Of a stretch of 64,000 nucleotides of DNA, positions 46,901-59,014 are shown in pieces. The stretch comes from Durusdinium trenchii (taxonomy: Eukaryota > Sar > Dinophyceae > Suessiales > Symbiodiniaceae), in NCBI GenBank assembly GCA_963970005.1, contig CAXAMN010001325.1, forward strand, positions 224,858-288,857, read 5' to 3'. A model generated the notes under the pieces. It saw nothing but the letters and a program-made list of their open reading frames with translations. It did no database searches and had not been told where the DNA came from. The translations under genes and the position numbers were made by a program. How positions within the stretch are numbered: position 1 is the first letter of the stretch; each line of letters starts with the position of its first letter.

Positions 46901-47886
46901 CCGAGGAAAACAAACAAGGCAATTGAAGCAGGTGTGAAGCATCACCGTGCATGGGCGCAAGAGAAAAGCAGGAGACGAGCAACCCTGCATCGAAAGAAGA
47001 GCATGGCAGAGAGAGCCGAAGAATGACAGCGACTTTGAGGAGGAATGGATCGCTGAACACCGTGCAGGAAAGAGGAGTCAGGACGACTACCAAAAGGCAG
47101 AACCTGAGAACTTGGTGAGTACAATGGAGACTGACATGATTGTCGAAGGAGAAGAAGGAATGAAAGTGCAGAAAGGAGGAAAGAAGACCTCTGATTTCCA
47201 GGAGAAGATTGTGAGGAAGCCACTGAGTAAGAAAGAGTTGGAAAGCTTTCGACAAGAGCCAAAGGAAGAAGAGAAGAGAGTGATGGAAAAGAAGAAGGCC
47301 GACATCTTCAAGAAGAGAGTCAGGAAGATGACAGGTGCACGGAGGAAGAAGAGGTGCACGTGAACCATGCAGAGCACTCGGATGAACCGGCGAGTGCAGC
47401 TGAGGAATCTTTTGCGCATTCTCACACGACCAGAAGGTGATCGAGAAGTTGAAGGGAACGCATTGCCGATTCTTCATTCATGGAAGCTGCAGGTTTTGTG
47501 CAAAGTGCAAACTCCTACACAGTGAAGAAGAGAAGGAGTTGGTGAAGTTGGAGAAGTTTGTGAAGAAGCTTGAGGAGAAGACCGGGGAGTTCTACTTCAA
47601 GATCACGGACGAGACCATCCAGGAAGAGCTCGAGAAGGAAGGAAAGATCAACGCAGAGATGGAAGACAAAGAGGAGGAGATCAGGAAAGGAGCGTCGGAG
47701 AAGTTTGAAGAGGAGCACGCATAAGAATCCTTACGCGTGGGAAGAAGTTGAAGTGGAAGTTGAAGAGTTGAAGAAGAAAAGAAGTAGGAGAAGAGTTTCA
47801 CCGAGGAGATCCGCAGTGTCGAAGACAGGACGCCCCGCGGTACATACGATCCAAATGCACCATGGAGGAAAAGAGAATACCGAGAC

Positions 47887-48399
47887 TTGCTTTCGCTCGA
47901 ATCGAATGGAAGTGAGTCGAAAGGTAAGTATGAACACCTAATTGTGAATTTTGACACTGGTGCAGCTGTCTCAACAGTACCCCGAGATGAGTTTGAACAC
48001 CTTGTCTTCGGGGAAGCGCAAATCACTCAATACAAAACGGCCTCAGGTGAACTACTTGAAGACCACGGAACGACTCTATGGCAGCGACGTAACTACACCA
48101 ACAAGACTATGAACGCAAGAGTGACAGATGTACATCGAATCTTGGCAAGCGGAAGTGAGGTTTGTAAGAAGAACATTGTTACTTTGGATTCAGATGGTGG
48201 TTTCATTGTTCCTTCGAATAGTAGGGCAGCTAGAAGAATTCGAGAGTCAATCCAAAAGATCCTCAAAGAAGAAGACTGTGGTGTTACAAAGCTAAGAGTC
48301 GAAAGGGGAGTTTACGTGTTTGACTATTGGGTTGACCGTGGAATGACGGAAGAGATGAAAGGCCACATGTCGGGAAACTCCCGGCAGGCCAAGCTGTAA
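47887..48399 (+). pseudogene. Copia aspartic protease region
   Basis: The frame contains LIVNFDTGAAVSTVP with the catalytic DTG at 47952-47960, typical of retropepsins. It would cleave the polyprotein. The upstream linker between gag and protease (46900-47880) changes frame three times (46947-47363, 47437-47724, 47570-47941) and is Lys/Glu-rich. Confidence 0.75.
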
Positions 48400-48478
48400 G
48401 CCCGTTAGAGATGAAAACCACCGGCGAAGTGGGACTGCAGAGCCGACAGAAAGCCAGAAACCAAAGGTAGCAAGAAAC

Positions 48479-49330
48479 GTGACAAAGCCAACTGAACAGG
48501 AATTAATGGAGCGCCAAGCAACTGCACATGCGGTGCATCGATCGTGGTGTGGACATTGCGTGAGAGCGAGGGCTACATACGCAAAGCGCTCGACAGTTTT
48601 CACGAGACGAAGAGAGCGAACTGCCAATCGTCTCAATAGACTACTTTTTCTTTGGGGACAAAGACGGGGAGAACGCAAACATCCAGGTGAAAGTCAACAG
48701 GTCGAAAATGCTTTGGGCAAGCACTATCCCGACAGGGCCAGACACGTTCAGCGTAAATTTCATTTTGGCTTGTCTGAACGAAACCGGCTACAAAAGGCTC
48801 ATATTGAAGAGTGACAATGAACCGGCCATTCTTGCCTTAAAGAACGAAGTGAAGGCACAAGCAAAAGATGTGGAGATCATCATGCAGGAATCGCCGACAG
48901 GCGACCACAGTGCAAACGGATCGGTGGAAGTAGCAGTCCGAGACGAAAAGCGGAAGCACGAGCGTTGCTCAGTGAGCTCGAGGAGAACCTCGACAAGTTG
49001 GAGGATACTCATCCTTTGTTGAGCTGAGCTGGCTAAGCAGACATGCGTCGTTCTGTTTGGGAAGGTTTGCAATCCAGGATGATGGAAGAACTCCATATCA
49101 AAGATTAACAGGTCGAAAGTGGAATCGACCAATGGCGACTTTCGGAGAGAGGATCTACTTCAGACCGTTGGACGCATACAAGTCGAAAGACAGCGAGATA
49201 GAGAGAAAGAGGCGATTTGGGCCGACGAGTTCTGAGCGGCCACTACGTTGGAACACATGGACGCAATGCAGACGTCCTGGTGATGGCAACCCAAGGTGTG
49301 ATCAAAGGAAACACGATCGTTCAGAGTTGA
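48479..49330 (+). pseudogene. Copia integrase region, frameshifted
   Basis: The zinc-binding N-terminus reads AHAVHRSWCGHCVRARATYA (48530-48590). The catalytic core is split over frames: the first acidic block is near 48640 (DYFFFG), the second is LKSDNEPAILALKNEV in the frame open at 48687-49022, and the Glu is in ANGSVEVAV about 37 residues later, close to D,D35E spacing. A further block RTPYQRLTGRKWNRPMATFG (49086-49146) is the usual C-terminal region of copia integrase. Stops and frame changes inactivate it. Confidence 0.82.
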
Positions 49331-50005
49331 AGGACTTGAAAGGAGCCCCATGGAAACTCCGTCCAAGAAGTGAAGAAGGTGTGGAACACAGGTTGCGCAT
49401 CAAACTTACGGAGACAACGCGCCGATTGACTCCCAGTACACGAGATGGAGGACCGAGACAGCTCTATGTTCGGAAGAAGGACTTGGAGCTCGAAGACGGC
49501 GTGATGGACTACGCTCCAGGGTGTAGAGGTTGTGAAGCATTGATGATTGGATTGCCAGCAGTGACGCACAATGCAGCACGCAGAATGAGGGTTGGACATC
49601 GCCTCGAAAAGACAGAAGAAGGTAAGAAGAGGCTGGCTGATGTGGAAAGAAGGCAAGAGCAAGGAATGGAGAAGAAAAGCAAGCCTGAGATCACAGGATT
49701 GCCAGATCCAACTGAGAGCGACATGAGAGCTTCGGTTGCACTTGGACAGCCGGAAGAAGAAAGCCCCAAAAGGAGTCAGAGCAAAGAAGGAGGAGGAAGC
49801 CCAAAGAAAGCGAACATCGCGCAGACAGAGAAGCGAGCTAGAAGTTCGTTGGATGACCTGTACCATGACGAGATTGGAGATGTAGGACCTTCGGTCACCT
49901 TCAGCTGCTTCAGCAGGAGGGGCAGCATCAGGTTCAGCAGCGCCTGGTTCGATCCTTAGCTATGATCAATTTTGGTCGCCCGCAGTTCCCAGAGACGTTC
50001 AATCA

Positions 50006-50650
50006 TTGTTTCACTTGAGTACTGTAGCAGAAGTTGACGAGGAGTTGATCGCAGATGTGAAATCGTTAGGAGCCCATGACGTCACAGAGGTGTTTTCGCC
50101 TCCGAGATTCACAGACAAATGCAAAGCCTACGGATTACTCCCAGGCTATGCAATCGACCTTGAAATTGAAACCGGTTGGAACCTGTTGGACAAGACTCAG
50201 GTGAAGGAACTCGAAAAGGTTGTTGATGAAGAAGACCCATATCTACTGACTGGGTCTCCACCGTGTCGTCCGTTCTCACCACTACAGAATCTCAATAAGG
50301 GAAAGGTAGACCCTGAAGTGGTACAGCAACGCCTCGAAGATGGAAAACAAATGCTTGAGACGGCGTGCGAGTTTTACGAGAGACGGATCTGAAGAGGCCG
50401 ATATTTCTTACATGAACACCCGAAGACGGCCAGCAGTTGGAAAGAAAAATGCATAGAGAAGTTGGCCGACATGGATGGTGTGTGTACCATAGAAGGACCG
50501 ATGTGTCGGTGGAAAATGGTATCTAGTGTCGCAACAGGAAAATCCTTCGTGAACAAGCAGACCAAATGGCTGACCAATTCCCCAGTACTGGCAGAGATAC
50601 TGGAAGGAGTCTGTAGCAACGCGATTCCAGGAAAAGGTTGGCGCTTGTGA
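50006..50650 (+). pseudogene. Cytosine-methyltransferase-like segment between integrase and RT
   Basis: Frame 50006-50392 reads VFSPPRFTDKCKAYGLLPGY with AIDLEIETGWNLLD, then LLTGSPPCRPFSPLQNLNKG. After a frame change YFLHEHPKTASSWKEK follows (about 50405-50450). SPPCxxFS resembles the catalytic PC motif IV of C5-cytosine methyltransferases, and HEHP sits where motif VI (ENV) would be. Dinoflagellate copia elements carrying methyltransferases have been described, but this stretch lacks an obvious FxGxG motif I and target-recognition domain, so the assignment is tentative. The position is unusual for copia, where integrase and RT are normally adjacent. Confidence 0.45.
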
Positions 50651-51640
50651 ACGGCAGAGCAAAAATGGCTCGAATTTACCCTCCGGAACTAGTAAAGGCC
50701 ATTGTCAAAGGAATCAAACGGCAGACGCAAGAAGATGGTGAATACAGAGAAACTCACTCGCTAGAAGCAGGACCAAGCCCAGATGAAGACACGCGCCTGG
50801 AAGACTACGAAGAGGAGTTTCTACCAACAAGCCCAGAGAAGAAAGTAGGAAAGACAGGAGAAGAAGACCAGATATTCTACGACGATGTTACTGGTGTACA
50901 ACTTTCCACAGAAGGAGTGCTGAAAGCGCGTGAGGAAGAATTAGCTTGGGTGCACAAAGCTAAGATCTACGAGAAGCGGCCATTGGATGAGTGTTGGAGT
51001 GTTACCGGAAAAACTCCAATCACTCTAAAATGGATAGACCGAAACAAAGGGGATCGAGAACATCCAAACTACCGCTCACGCGTAGTGGCGAGAGGGATCA
51101 AGAAGCAACATGGCGCACTTCCAGGGCATATGTTGTTTTCGAACATGCCACCTCTGGAGGCAGCAAAGTTACTTTGCAGCGACCTTGCTACCAGAAAGAA
51201 AAGTAGAAGCGGAAAAGCACTGCAACTGGCATTGTGCGATATCTCGCGTGCACACTTTTACGGTGTGGCAAAGCGACAGATATACGTGACATTGCCACCA
51301 AACTCAAAACGCTGCTCATGTCTGGCAAGATGACTATAGCAGCCACTTGAAGAACAACAACTTCATCCAGGGAAGCGCATGGACTTCAGTGTTCAGGCAC
51401 AAAGACCGAGATATCAAACTCCTAGTTCATGGGGATGATTTCTTAGTGCTTGGAGACGCAGAGGATCAAACATTCATGCAGAAGGTATTGAGCGAAAGAT
51501 ATGAATACCGTTGTGACGGTGCAATCGGAGAAGAAGCCAATGAGCACCTTACAATTCTGAACAGGATAGTCAGTTATGACCGGAAAACGGGCGCCGTAAT
51601 GTATGAAGCTGACCCGAGACACGCTGAAATGATCATAAGA
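50638..51640 (+). pseudogene. Copia reverse transcriptase, with internal deletion
   Basis: ITLKWIDRNKGDREHPNYRS, then RVVARGIK (about 51020-51110), is the copia RT entry block. The first catalytic Asp is in LCDISRAHFYG (about 51233-51262). The HGDD catalytic pair in LLVHGDDFLVLGD is near 51420-51456, in another frame. Between LPPNS (51294-51306) and AHVWQDDY (about 51314-51340) roughly 20-30 residues, usually the LxKxLYGxKQAP block, are missing. The enzyme cannot be active. Confidence 0.88.
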
Positions 51641-51716
51641 CAGTTAAACCTGCAAAAAATCGAAAGCGGTTGCTACGCCAGCAGAAAAGAAGAAAAGTTC
51701 AGATGTTCTTGCGGCG

Positions 51717-52454
51717 ATGGGACTGCCACCATTAGCGGCAGAACAAACAACTTTCTTCAGAAGCCTGGTGATGAGAGCGCAATTTCTTGCACAGGATCGA
51801 GCTGACCTAAGTGAAGCGGTGAAGTCGTTGACGAGAAAGATGAAATCGCCAAATGAAGCAGACATGAAAGACCTGAAGAGATTAGGAAGGTATCTTGTGG
51901 GGAAACCAAGAGTAGTGAACGTGTTCTACCCACAACGTGAGACAAGAATCATCAAGATACATTGCGACAGTGACCATGCTGGATGTCTTGTCACAAGAAG
52001 AAGTACGACTGGATATACAGTGTCCATTGGTCGTCGTTGTATCAAACATGGATCAAATCTTCAGGGCACTATATCACTCAGTGCAGGAGAGAGTGAATAC
52101 TATGCGCTTGTCAGAGCTTCGGCTATAGGACTAAGCGTGAAGGCTCTAAAGCAGGATTGGGGAGATGAATGCGAACTGGTAATTCATAGCGATTCATCGG
52201 CAGCCAGAGGAACAGCAAGCAGAAGAGGTTTAGGTAAACTTCGACATGTACAGACGAGATACCTATGGCTACAAGAAAGAGTGGCATCGAATGACTTGAA
52301 GATCGTAGCGATTGGAACAAAGCACAGCACAGCTGATTTGTGTACAAAGCCTGTAAACAAAGAGACGTGTGAACGACGCATGAAAACATTGTGTCAAGAA
52401 TTCAGAGCTGGAAAAGCTCTAGGTGCAAAGACTTTGGAATCACCACAAGTGTAG
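51717..52454 (+). pseudogene. Copia RNase H domain, intact frame
   Basis: 245 codons open to TAG at 52452-52454. Contains HCDSDHAGC (first Asp), SLSAGESEYYALVRAS (Glu), IHSDSSAARG (Asp) and HVQTRYLWLQERV, the standard copia RNase H series. It is the longest undamaged enzymatic part of the element. As a stand-alone frame it would not be produced normally. Confidence 0.9.
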
Positions 52455-52472
52455 TTAAACTACCCTAGTGTT

Positions 52473-52482
52473 GAAGGAGGGG
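52473..52482 (+). other. Polypurine tract
   Basis: GAAGGAGGGG lies directly against the 3' LTR start at 52483, the expected plus-strand primer. Confidence 0.8.
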
Positions 52483-52573
52483 TGTTGAAATTTTCACCTC
52501 TACATAAGAGTCCAACCAGACGCGTTGGTATACGCTTTGGCTCAAGGGTAAACAAAAGGCTATTTTCTGAAAG
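52483..52573 (+). repeat. 3' LTR of the copia element
   Basis: 91 bp, matching the 5' LTR apart from T to C at 52535 and the 12-bp shorter segment near 52560. It is followed by GATGG at 52574-52578. Confidence 0.93.
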
Positions 52574-52578
52574 GATGG

Positions 52579-55500
52579 TTGGTTGTCTAATTTCCCTCCG
52601 AGGATCATTTTGGTGGAGGTCTCTCGGCTGGGCTGAACATTTGGAATGGCATCATTGGGGGTAACAGCAAGCAGATGGCCACGAAAAAAGGTCGTGAACT
52701 CACTCCTTTCCACAGCAAAAACCAGGGTCCAGGGTCAACTGATTGTCAGGAAATCGAGAATCTCCACCCGCAGAGGTTTGTTTCAGCCACTGCAGGTGGA
52801 TGCTCTGTGGATGCACGAGGAGTGCTACCAAAAGCCAGGGTGCTTGGTTGTTGGTTCATTTGGAGTGTCTGGCATGGTGGACGCAGAAGTCTGGGAAGAT
52901 TACAAGCTTGAACAACGAGTGCTCAGTCATGGGTGGGCGTGAATCGGATTGGGACCATGCATCCCTTTGCCAACCGGAGCACCCTCTTGTTACTGGAACA
53001 GTGAGTGGCTTGCCCGGCCCAGATTGGATAGTTCTGCCCATGCCTCCTTTCCTAAATTCTGGTATGAGTCCAAGCACTCAAAGCCCGAGACAACGATTTC
53101 ACCGATCAGTGCTTCAAGCCTACAAAAACAGGTCTGCAGATCTCCAACTGCTTCCATGAGTTGCATAGAACAATTTGTGCAGGCTCTTTTATTTGTGTCT
53201 CTGGAGCATCTCTGGAGCAGTCTCTTTCCCCTATGATTCATGAAATCAGAGAATGAGACCGGAAGGATACGGGTATGGCCATAGGACCACCATGGCATGG
53301 CCCCCAAAACCATGCGATCGGTCGTCACTCCACGACCACTCAACAGCCCACGACGGTGGGTGGGCCATCAACAATGTGGAGCCGACTGGGGGCCCACTGG
53401 GTCCCCCCACAACTGTGTCGCCCGCCTTGGCCCGCCTTCGCCGTGTTTCTCCTCCTCCTCCGGCCCAGAGTGCTGCTGTTTCGCCGGCCTCTTGTTGCTC
53501 GTCAGGTCGCGCGAGACGCGCTGTCGGGTTTGCCGGGAGCTGATCCGGACCGAGCCCCGAGTCTCATGGAGCCAGGAGAGCACGGACGGGGTCCACGGAG
53601 GTCTCCTCGTTTGGAGGAGAAATAGGTGGGGGGCCAACAAGTGCTGGTGCTACCTGTGTCGCAGCAAACTGGCAAGCCTTCGCCTAACTAGTGTTGAAAC
53701 ATTTTGAGGAGTGGGCAGGCCCCATGCGTTTACTTGTACTGGGCTCAGTAGCGGATGGGGTCCAACAAACCCAACCGGCACGGGCAGCTGAGGAGTTTTC
53801 TTGAGTGTGGAAGCTTTTGCAACCTGCGCAAAGGTCATACGTGCTTAACGCAGATCCAGATCAGCATACATTCTTTCATGAAGGCATGTGAGGAATGTAC
53901 AGTCACAGCAGCAAAACGTTGGAGCGTGGAACAACGGCCATATGTGATTTGTCAGACGAAGTGGAATCACAACTGCACAGGCTATCTTGGTATGTTGTGC
54001 TTGCCTTTCAGCCTGTAGGTAGATCGAGTCATGTTGTAGTGTGGAGCACGCGCTTGAACCAGTCAGCCACTTTCCCACTCAGTCAGCCACGTTCGGTGCC
54101 GCTTGCAACGCCGCCTTCGGTGCCATGTGACCTGCCATGGCAGCCACACTACGTGCGGTCTCCAGGGGGTACGGGATTCGGTGTGTCGGTGTGTGTTGAG
54201 GCAAAGGTATTTCGTTTTTGATCGGTTTTCGATGTGGCATGAAGCCGCTGACTGGATCCCTTCTCAAAGCCACCAAAAGAGAAATTCTACAACCGTTCCT
54301 TCTCCAAGAGGATCTCCCCGGTTGGTCGGAAGATCTCCGTCCCTCCGTCAGGTTTGGAAGAGCCGCTGGAAAGGCAGACTGGAGAGCCGACGGGAAGGTT
54401 GGACACCATGACAATGACCCACAAATCTCTACCAACTTAGATGGAGTGCTGGGAACATGTATTGATCTGTAGAATTCTGTAGATAACTGATAACTTTTTG
54501 TGATTCGACAACCATCTATGGACATGTAGTCCGTAATAGGAGCTTCGAGCTTTGCTGATAGAAAAATGGGTGGTGCTTGAACTGGCGGTAAGCCTGCCAA
54601 GAAGCGATGTGCGATATTTGTCAAACAACCTACACACAACCCTGGGATGTCCAGCCCAGTTCACAAGTGGATGGCATACCTTTATTGTAACATTTTGTCG
54701 CTGGAAGTGGCTGACAAACCTCAAACAGGCCACTGACCGATGCCCACATTTTCCATCCGCACAGGCTACCGAACGTGCACCCCAGCACTCGCCCCAGCAC
54801 TCGGGAGCGCGGCTCGGCGCGGCCGTTGACGGCGCAGAGCCGGGCACAGAGCCGAGGGCAGAGCCGTGGCGCGTCGTGCCGGCATGGGTTGGGAGTCAGG
54901 TCGCCCAGAGGAGAGTTGGGTTTGGAGTAGGGATTGGTTTACGCTGAACCCTCCACCGCTCGGCCAGGGGAACGGCCAAAGCCAAGACGCCGTGGGGGCA
55001 CTCGGTGGTGGTGGATGGGTCCAGAGAACCACTGAGTGGGTCCGAAAAGCCATCGACACCGTGGTCATTTTCTTTTGAATAGGATTGAATAGGAAAGGGA
55101 AGCTGGCAGGTTTTCATGGTTTCATGGTCTTTGTATATCTTTGTGGACATTGACAGATCTGTTTTAGAAGCAGAACAACACTCGGTTGCTTGCTTTATTC
55201 TGGTGTTTATGCGAAGGTAGACGAGGTGCTAGGTGGGTTTGGTAATTGGTCCAAATTGCCTTCCCAGCAAGAACCATGCGGGGCGGACCAAAAGCATCCA
55301 AAAGCCAACACCGCACCCTTAAGATTTCACAGTAAGGAATCCTTTTCAGCACTTCGACCATTCTGCTCATGCAGAACTTCCGAGTGTTAGGGCGATCCTA
55401 TTGGCCACTACCAATTGAGATTTGGGTTCCTGAACAAGCCGCTTGGACTCTGACGGACCTGGACAAAAAAACCTCTCATGAGTTCGGTTTGTGTGTTGGT

Positions 55501-55935
55501 TGAACTACTTGGTTGAACTGGGGGGTTGTGAGCGTGGCGTGTCAGCCCGAGGCACTCCATCCCTGGCAACGTGGGCTACTATCAGCGCCGCCTGGTCAGC
55601 ATGAGAGGGGCAAAACGCCATAAAGTGGAAGTGAACTTGACACCAGTGGAATCACCATTGACTTTGGTTGAAGAATTTCATCAAGGACCAACCCAATCCA
55701 CCTTCCAAATTTCTTCAGGGAGGGCATACTACAAGGAGGCTTTGAGAAAGGAGGTCATCCATCCGTCGGAATCCTGGCAGCTTTGTACCTTTCGAGGCCC
55801 ACGAGGCTCCCTTGTCCATCTTTTCAATTGGACACGAGTTCGGACCAGTCGCCCACTTTTTTCTTCCCATGTTCCCTTTGGAGCACCGGTCGACAGCGGA
55901 GTGTGCTTTCTTCAGCTCTTCACTGAGGCGCAGAG
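52579..55935. other. Region with unassigned exon candidates
   Basis: Candidate coding pieces on +: 52796-52839 (VDALWMHEECYQKP, acceptor TGCAG), around 53480-53560 (ETRCRVCRELIRTEPRVSW, a C-x2-C that may be part of a zinc finger), 54205-54270 (RYFVFDRFSMWHEAADW) and 54762-54900 (GC-rich). They do not assemble into a family I recognise. The first two could be pieces of another zinc-finger gene. Confidence 0.3.
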
Positions 55936-56067
55936 GTGAAGGGCCGAGTGAAGCAGCCCAAGTTGGACACCGACATGGCCAAGCTCAAGGAGGACGCGGG
56001 CGGAGGGCTGCGAGGACGTGCGGCACGAAGCGACGCGGAGCCAGGACTCAGATCCGCTCTGGGCCGG
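55936..56067 (+). CDS. Candidate exon of an unrecognised gene
   Basis: After a CAGAG acceptor the frame reads VKGRVKQPKLDTDMAKLKED, then AGGGLRGRAARSDAEPG. Third positions are almost all G or C, as in confirmed exons of this window. A hydrophobic reading in another frame (GLLAVFCIGGLALCLQRRMD, from 56072) and a C-terminus-like FVKELFAYCEASNYRGVPPD ending in TGA at 56284-56286 lie just downstream. Function unknown. Confidence 0.35.
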
Positions 56068-56631
56068 TGACTGGAAGGGGTTGCTGGCAGTGTTTTGCAT
56101 TGGGGGTTTGGCACTGTGCCTCCAACGTCGGATGGACAAAAAGAGCCCACCAAATACAATATCCTGCCACCCTGCGCCAACTCGAGACACTTTCGTCGGC
56201 CCACTCATCCTGTTTGCTCTCTATTTGTGAAGGAGCTTTTTGCCTACTGTGAGGCCAGCAACTATCGAGGGGTGCCTCCTGACTGAGCGGACAGACCGGT
56301 AGAGACGCTAGGACAGCATGTGAATTAATGAGTTGTTTGAGACCACCATAAAGGTGCTGGGGCAGTTAGGGCGAATGACACATTTAGTTGTTGGGGAGTG
56401 ATTTGCATGGTTGGGTGCAAGACACATCGCACAGTGCTTGTTCACACAGGGGGATAGTACTACCACGCCTCCCAGCCAATCAGCTGCGCAACTCATTTTC
56501 TATGCCCTTTTTTCGCCAGCGTTGCAGACCTTTGCGGTGATTGGGACATTGAGATCGGTACTCCCACAGTTCCTTCGCCACGAGGTACGTGCCATGGTCT
56601 CTCACTATCCCTACCTTTTGGGCTTGACGGA

Positions 56632-57180
56632 CGCTCACGGCTTGTCGGTGGGGACACCGAGCGGCGACCGCGGCGACCGCAGCGACGGTGCGGACGACGG
56701 TGCGAACGCGGACGACCGAGCGATGCTCGACGAGCAGAATCGAGCTTGGTGTGAACTGGGCCGATGCGGGCCTAGGGGATGTGTGTCTGGGGGCAAACCA
56801 GAGTGACAACACTACCTCTACATTGGACCCGTAGTCTAGGGTTGTCATATTAAAAGGCTAAATCATCCTACTGTAAGATGTCCACTGAGATTGTGACAGG
56901 ATGACCCACAGAAGAACGAACCCTTGAATACCCTTGAGTTGTGAACGACAAGCCTATTTTTACTCCATATTTTTCGTGTCATTGTGCTTTGTTCCATTCC
57001 TTTGAGACCAAGGGTCTTCACCAAACGAATCACCGACGCCAGGAACGGTCTCCGTCTCGGGGCCGGTCGGATCTGCCGTCGAGTGCCATGGGGGGAGGCG
57101 CTACACCATGCAGTGATGTCTGGAGAGCCTGCCTTCGTCTCGAAGGCGCGGCGCGGCTTGATCCCTCCCTTTACCGTCTG
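56632..57180 (+). CDS. Candidate exons of an unrecognised gene
   Basis: Two GC3-rich pieces: about 56632-56755, an Asp-rich frame (DAHGLSVGTPSGDRGDRSDG and following), and about 57012-57174 (VFTKRITDARNGLRLGAGR, EALHHAVMSGEPAFVSKARR). The second reads well as a soluble protein segment. I cannot name a family, and the joining is not established. Confidence 0.3.
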
Positions 57181-57354
57181 GGGGGGTTACAGGGTTTTGA
57201 GAGGCTCCCCACAGTTTGAGATAGATGATTGTTACTCTGTGGATCATTTGTCAGTTCTGGCTTATTTCAGCCACTGGCCTCTATAAAGGCCGTTCTGTGT
57301 TCAGGAAGGCAGTACACAAATAAACTATGTATAAACTATGTGGTTGCTCATGTT

Positions 57355-57560
57355 GTGAATGGTGTTGTGGAGCTATGTTATGTAGTATTTGATGGTGTGA
57401 ATGATGTTTTGGAGCTATGTTATGTATTAATTGATGTTGTGAATGATGTTGTGGAGTTTTGTGAAGTGATAATTGATGTTGTGATTGGTGTTGTGAAGCT
57501 ATGTTGTGATGTGGTGTGTTATGATTGGTGTTGTGGAGCTATGTGATGTGATAATGCAAT
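57355..57560. repeat. 42-bp minisatellite, about five units
   Basis: Unit TGTGAATGATGTTGTGGAGC, then TATGTTATGTATTAATTGATGT. Its length is a multiple of three, so it reads as a 14-residue repeat (VVNDVVELCYVLID), but nothing indicates translation. Confidence 0.85.
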
Positions 57561-58501
57561 GCTGAACATGGTTGGTTGACCGGTCTTGTGTTATGTTGTG
57601 TTGTTGTTATGTTGGTTCATGATGCAATGACGTGGGCCCAGTTTTGACTGTCACTCATGAGTCATGACTATGACTCATGACTTGTCCGGATGGCATTATA
57701 TCATAAGAAACTGTTTGCATTATGAGGAAAGGTACAAGGAACGATGCCTTGTCTTAGAAGAAGTGACTGCATTGGTGAGTGTTTGTTGTAAAATGCCGCT
57801 CGATAATGACATACTGATGTACCAAGGGGAAAATGATGCACAGGGTGTATGGTCGTACATTCCCTGATTGAAACCTATGGTGCAACTGAATGGAGTCCTG
57901 TCAAGCAAGAAGCAGCATCACGTTCTGCATCACTACTTATCATTCATCACTGTGATTGCTGATGACTTTTTCCTGCCAGCACCTACTAAATAGTATTGTC
58001 CATGGTGTTTGTGTGGCAAGCAGCAACAATCCAAGGCAAAATTATTTCATAATTAGATAGCAGGACTTGATACAACTAACAAAATACCTGAACTGGATTG
58101 TTTTTAAAGTATACTATACTTGGTTGTTTTTCCAGACTCGCAGGGACTCATCTCTATTTCTCAACCTTGATCCACTGAACAGTTTTTTCTCACGTCTCTG
58201 CCAAATGCACCATTACCTTAATCGAACTATTTATGAACATGGCTCACGATTCCGACATGAGTTACTCATATTTAAACAATTTTACACGTGTCCAAACTAT
58301 AGCAACCCGCCTTTCTGTTTATATCATCCAATGGAAACTAAATGAAAAATTTACATCCCGCCCAACCATTCCAAAACTGTGATTTCACAAGGCACCAAAG
58401 TTACAAACAAATGGAAGGCCCAACTTCCCAACATTCACAACATCAAGTCCAACATGACAACTTACAGCACCCACACCAGAGTTCTGGAAAGGCAGAATCA
58501 A

Positions 58502-58660
58502 AACATCAACTCCAACATCAACACTACATAAGGGCAAATTCAGGACATCAATTCCAACATCAACACTTACATAAGGGCAAATTCAGGACATCAACTCCAA
58601 CATCAACACGTACATAAGGGCAAATTCAGGACATCAACTCCAACATCAACGACAACATGT
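58502..58660. repeat. 43-bp minisatellite, about 3.5 units
   Basis: Unit ACATCAACTCCAACATCAAC, then ACTTACATAAGGGCAAATTCAGG, repeated with few changes. Confidence 0.9.
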
Positions 58661-59014
58661 ACGGACATACCCAACACACATAGAGGCCACTGGCTGAAAT
58701 AAGTTCTGGCAATCTTTCTTGGTTCAACTGATTCAACCATCCTCAGCGTAGCCTCATTCTGTTTGCTTATGGCAACTTATGCTCGGTTGAGGATGTAGGA
58801 GCAGATCACTTGTCCATGGATTGGATCACTCTTTGTTCCTCTTTGTGGAACAAACATGACGGCCTCCTGTCACCTCTTTCGTTTCTTTTGCTGCGTCGGA
58901 GTTGCCGGGGCGACCCGTGGCCAAACACTCACGAGTTGGAGTGTTCCTGTGGGCTCCTTTGTTGGAGAGTAGAAAGAGAGAGAGAGAGGATGCCTTGTGA
59001 AGCATATTTGCATA

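Larger units (their letters stand above)
44449..52573 (+). mobile_element. Ty1/copia LTR retrotransposon, full length but coding-defective
   Basis: Bounded by short LTRs (103 and 91 bp) and a 5-bp target-site duplication GATGG (44444-44448 and 52574-52578). A primer-binding site directly follows the 5' LTR and a polypurine tract directly precedes the 3' LTR. Domain order is Gag with CCHC knuckle, aspartic protease, integrase, a methyltransferase-like segment, reverse transcriptase and RNase H. Integrase before reverse transcriptase places it in Ty1/copia. The reading frame changes at least ten times, with in-frame stops and an internal RT deletion, so it cannot encode an intact polyprotein. 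The LTRs differ by one substitution plus a 12-bp length difference, suggesting a fairly recent insertion. Confidence 0.96.
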
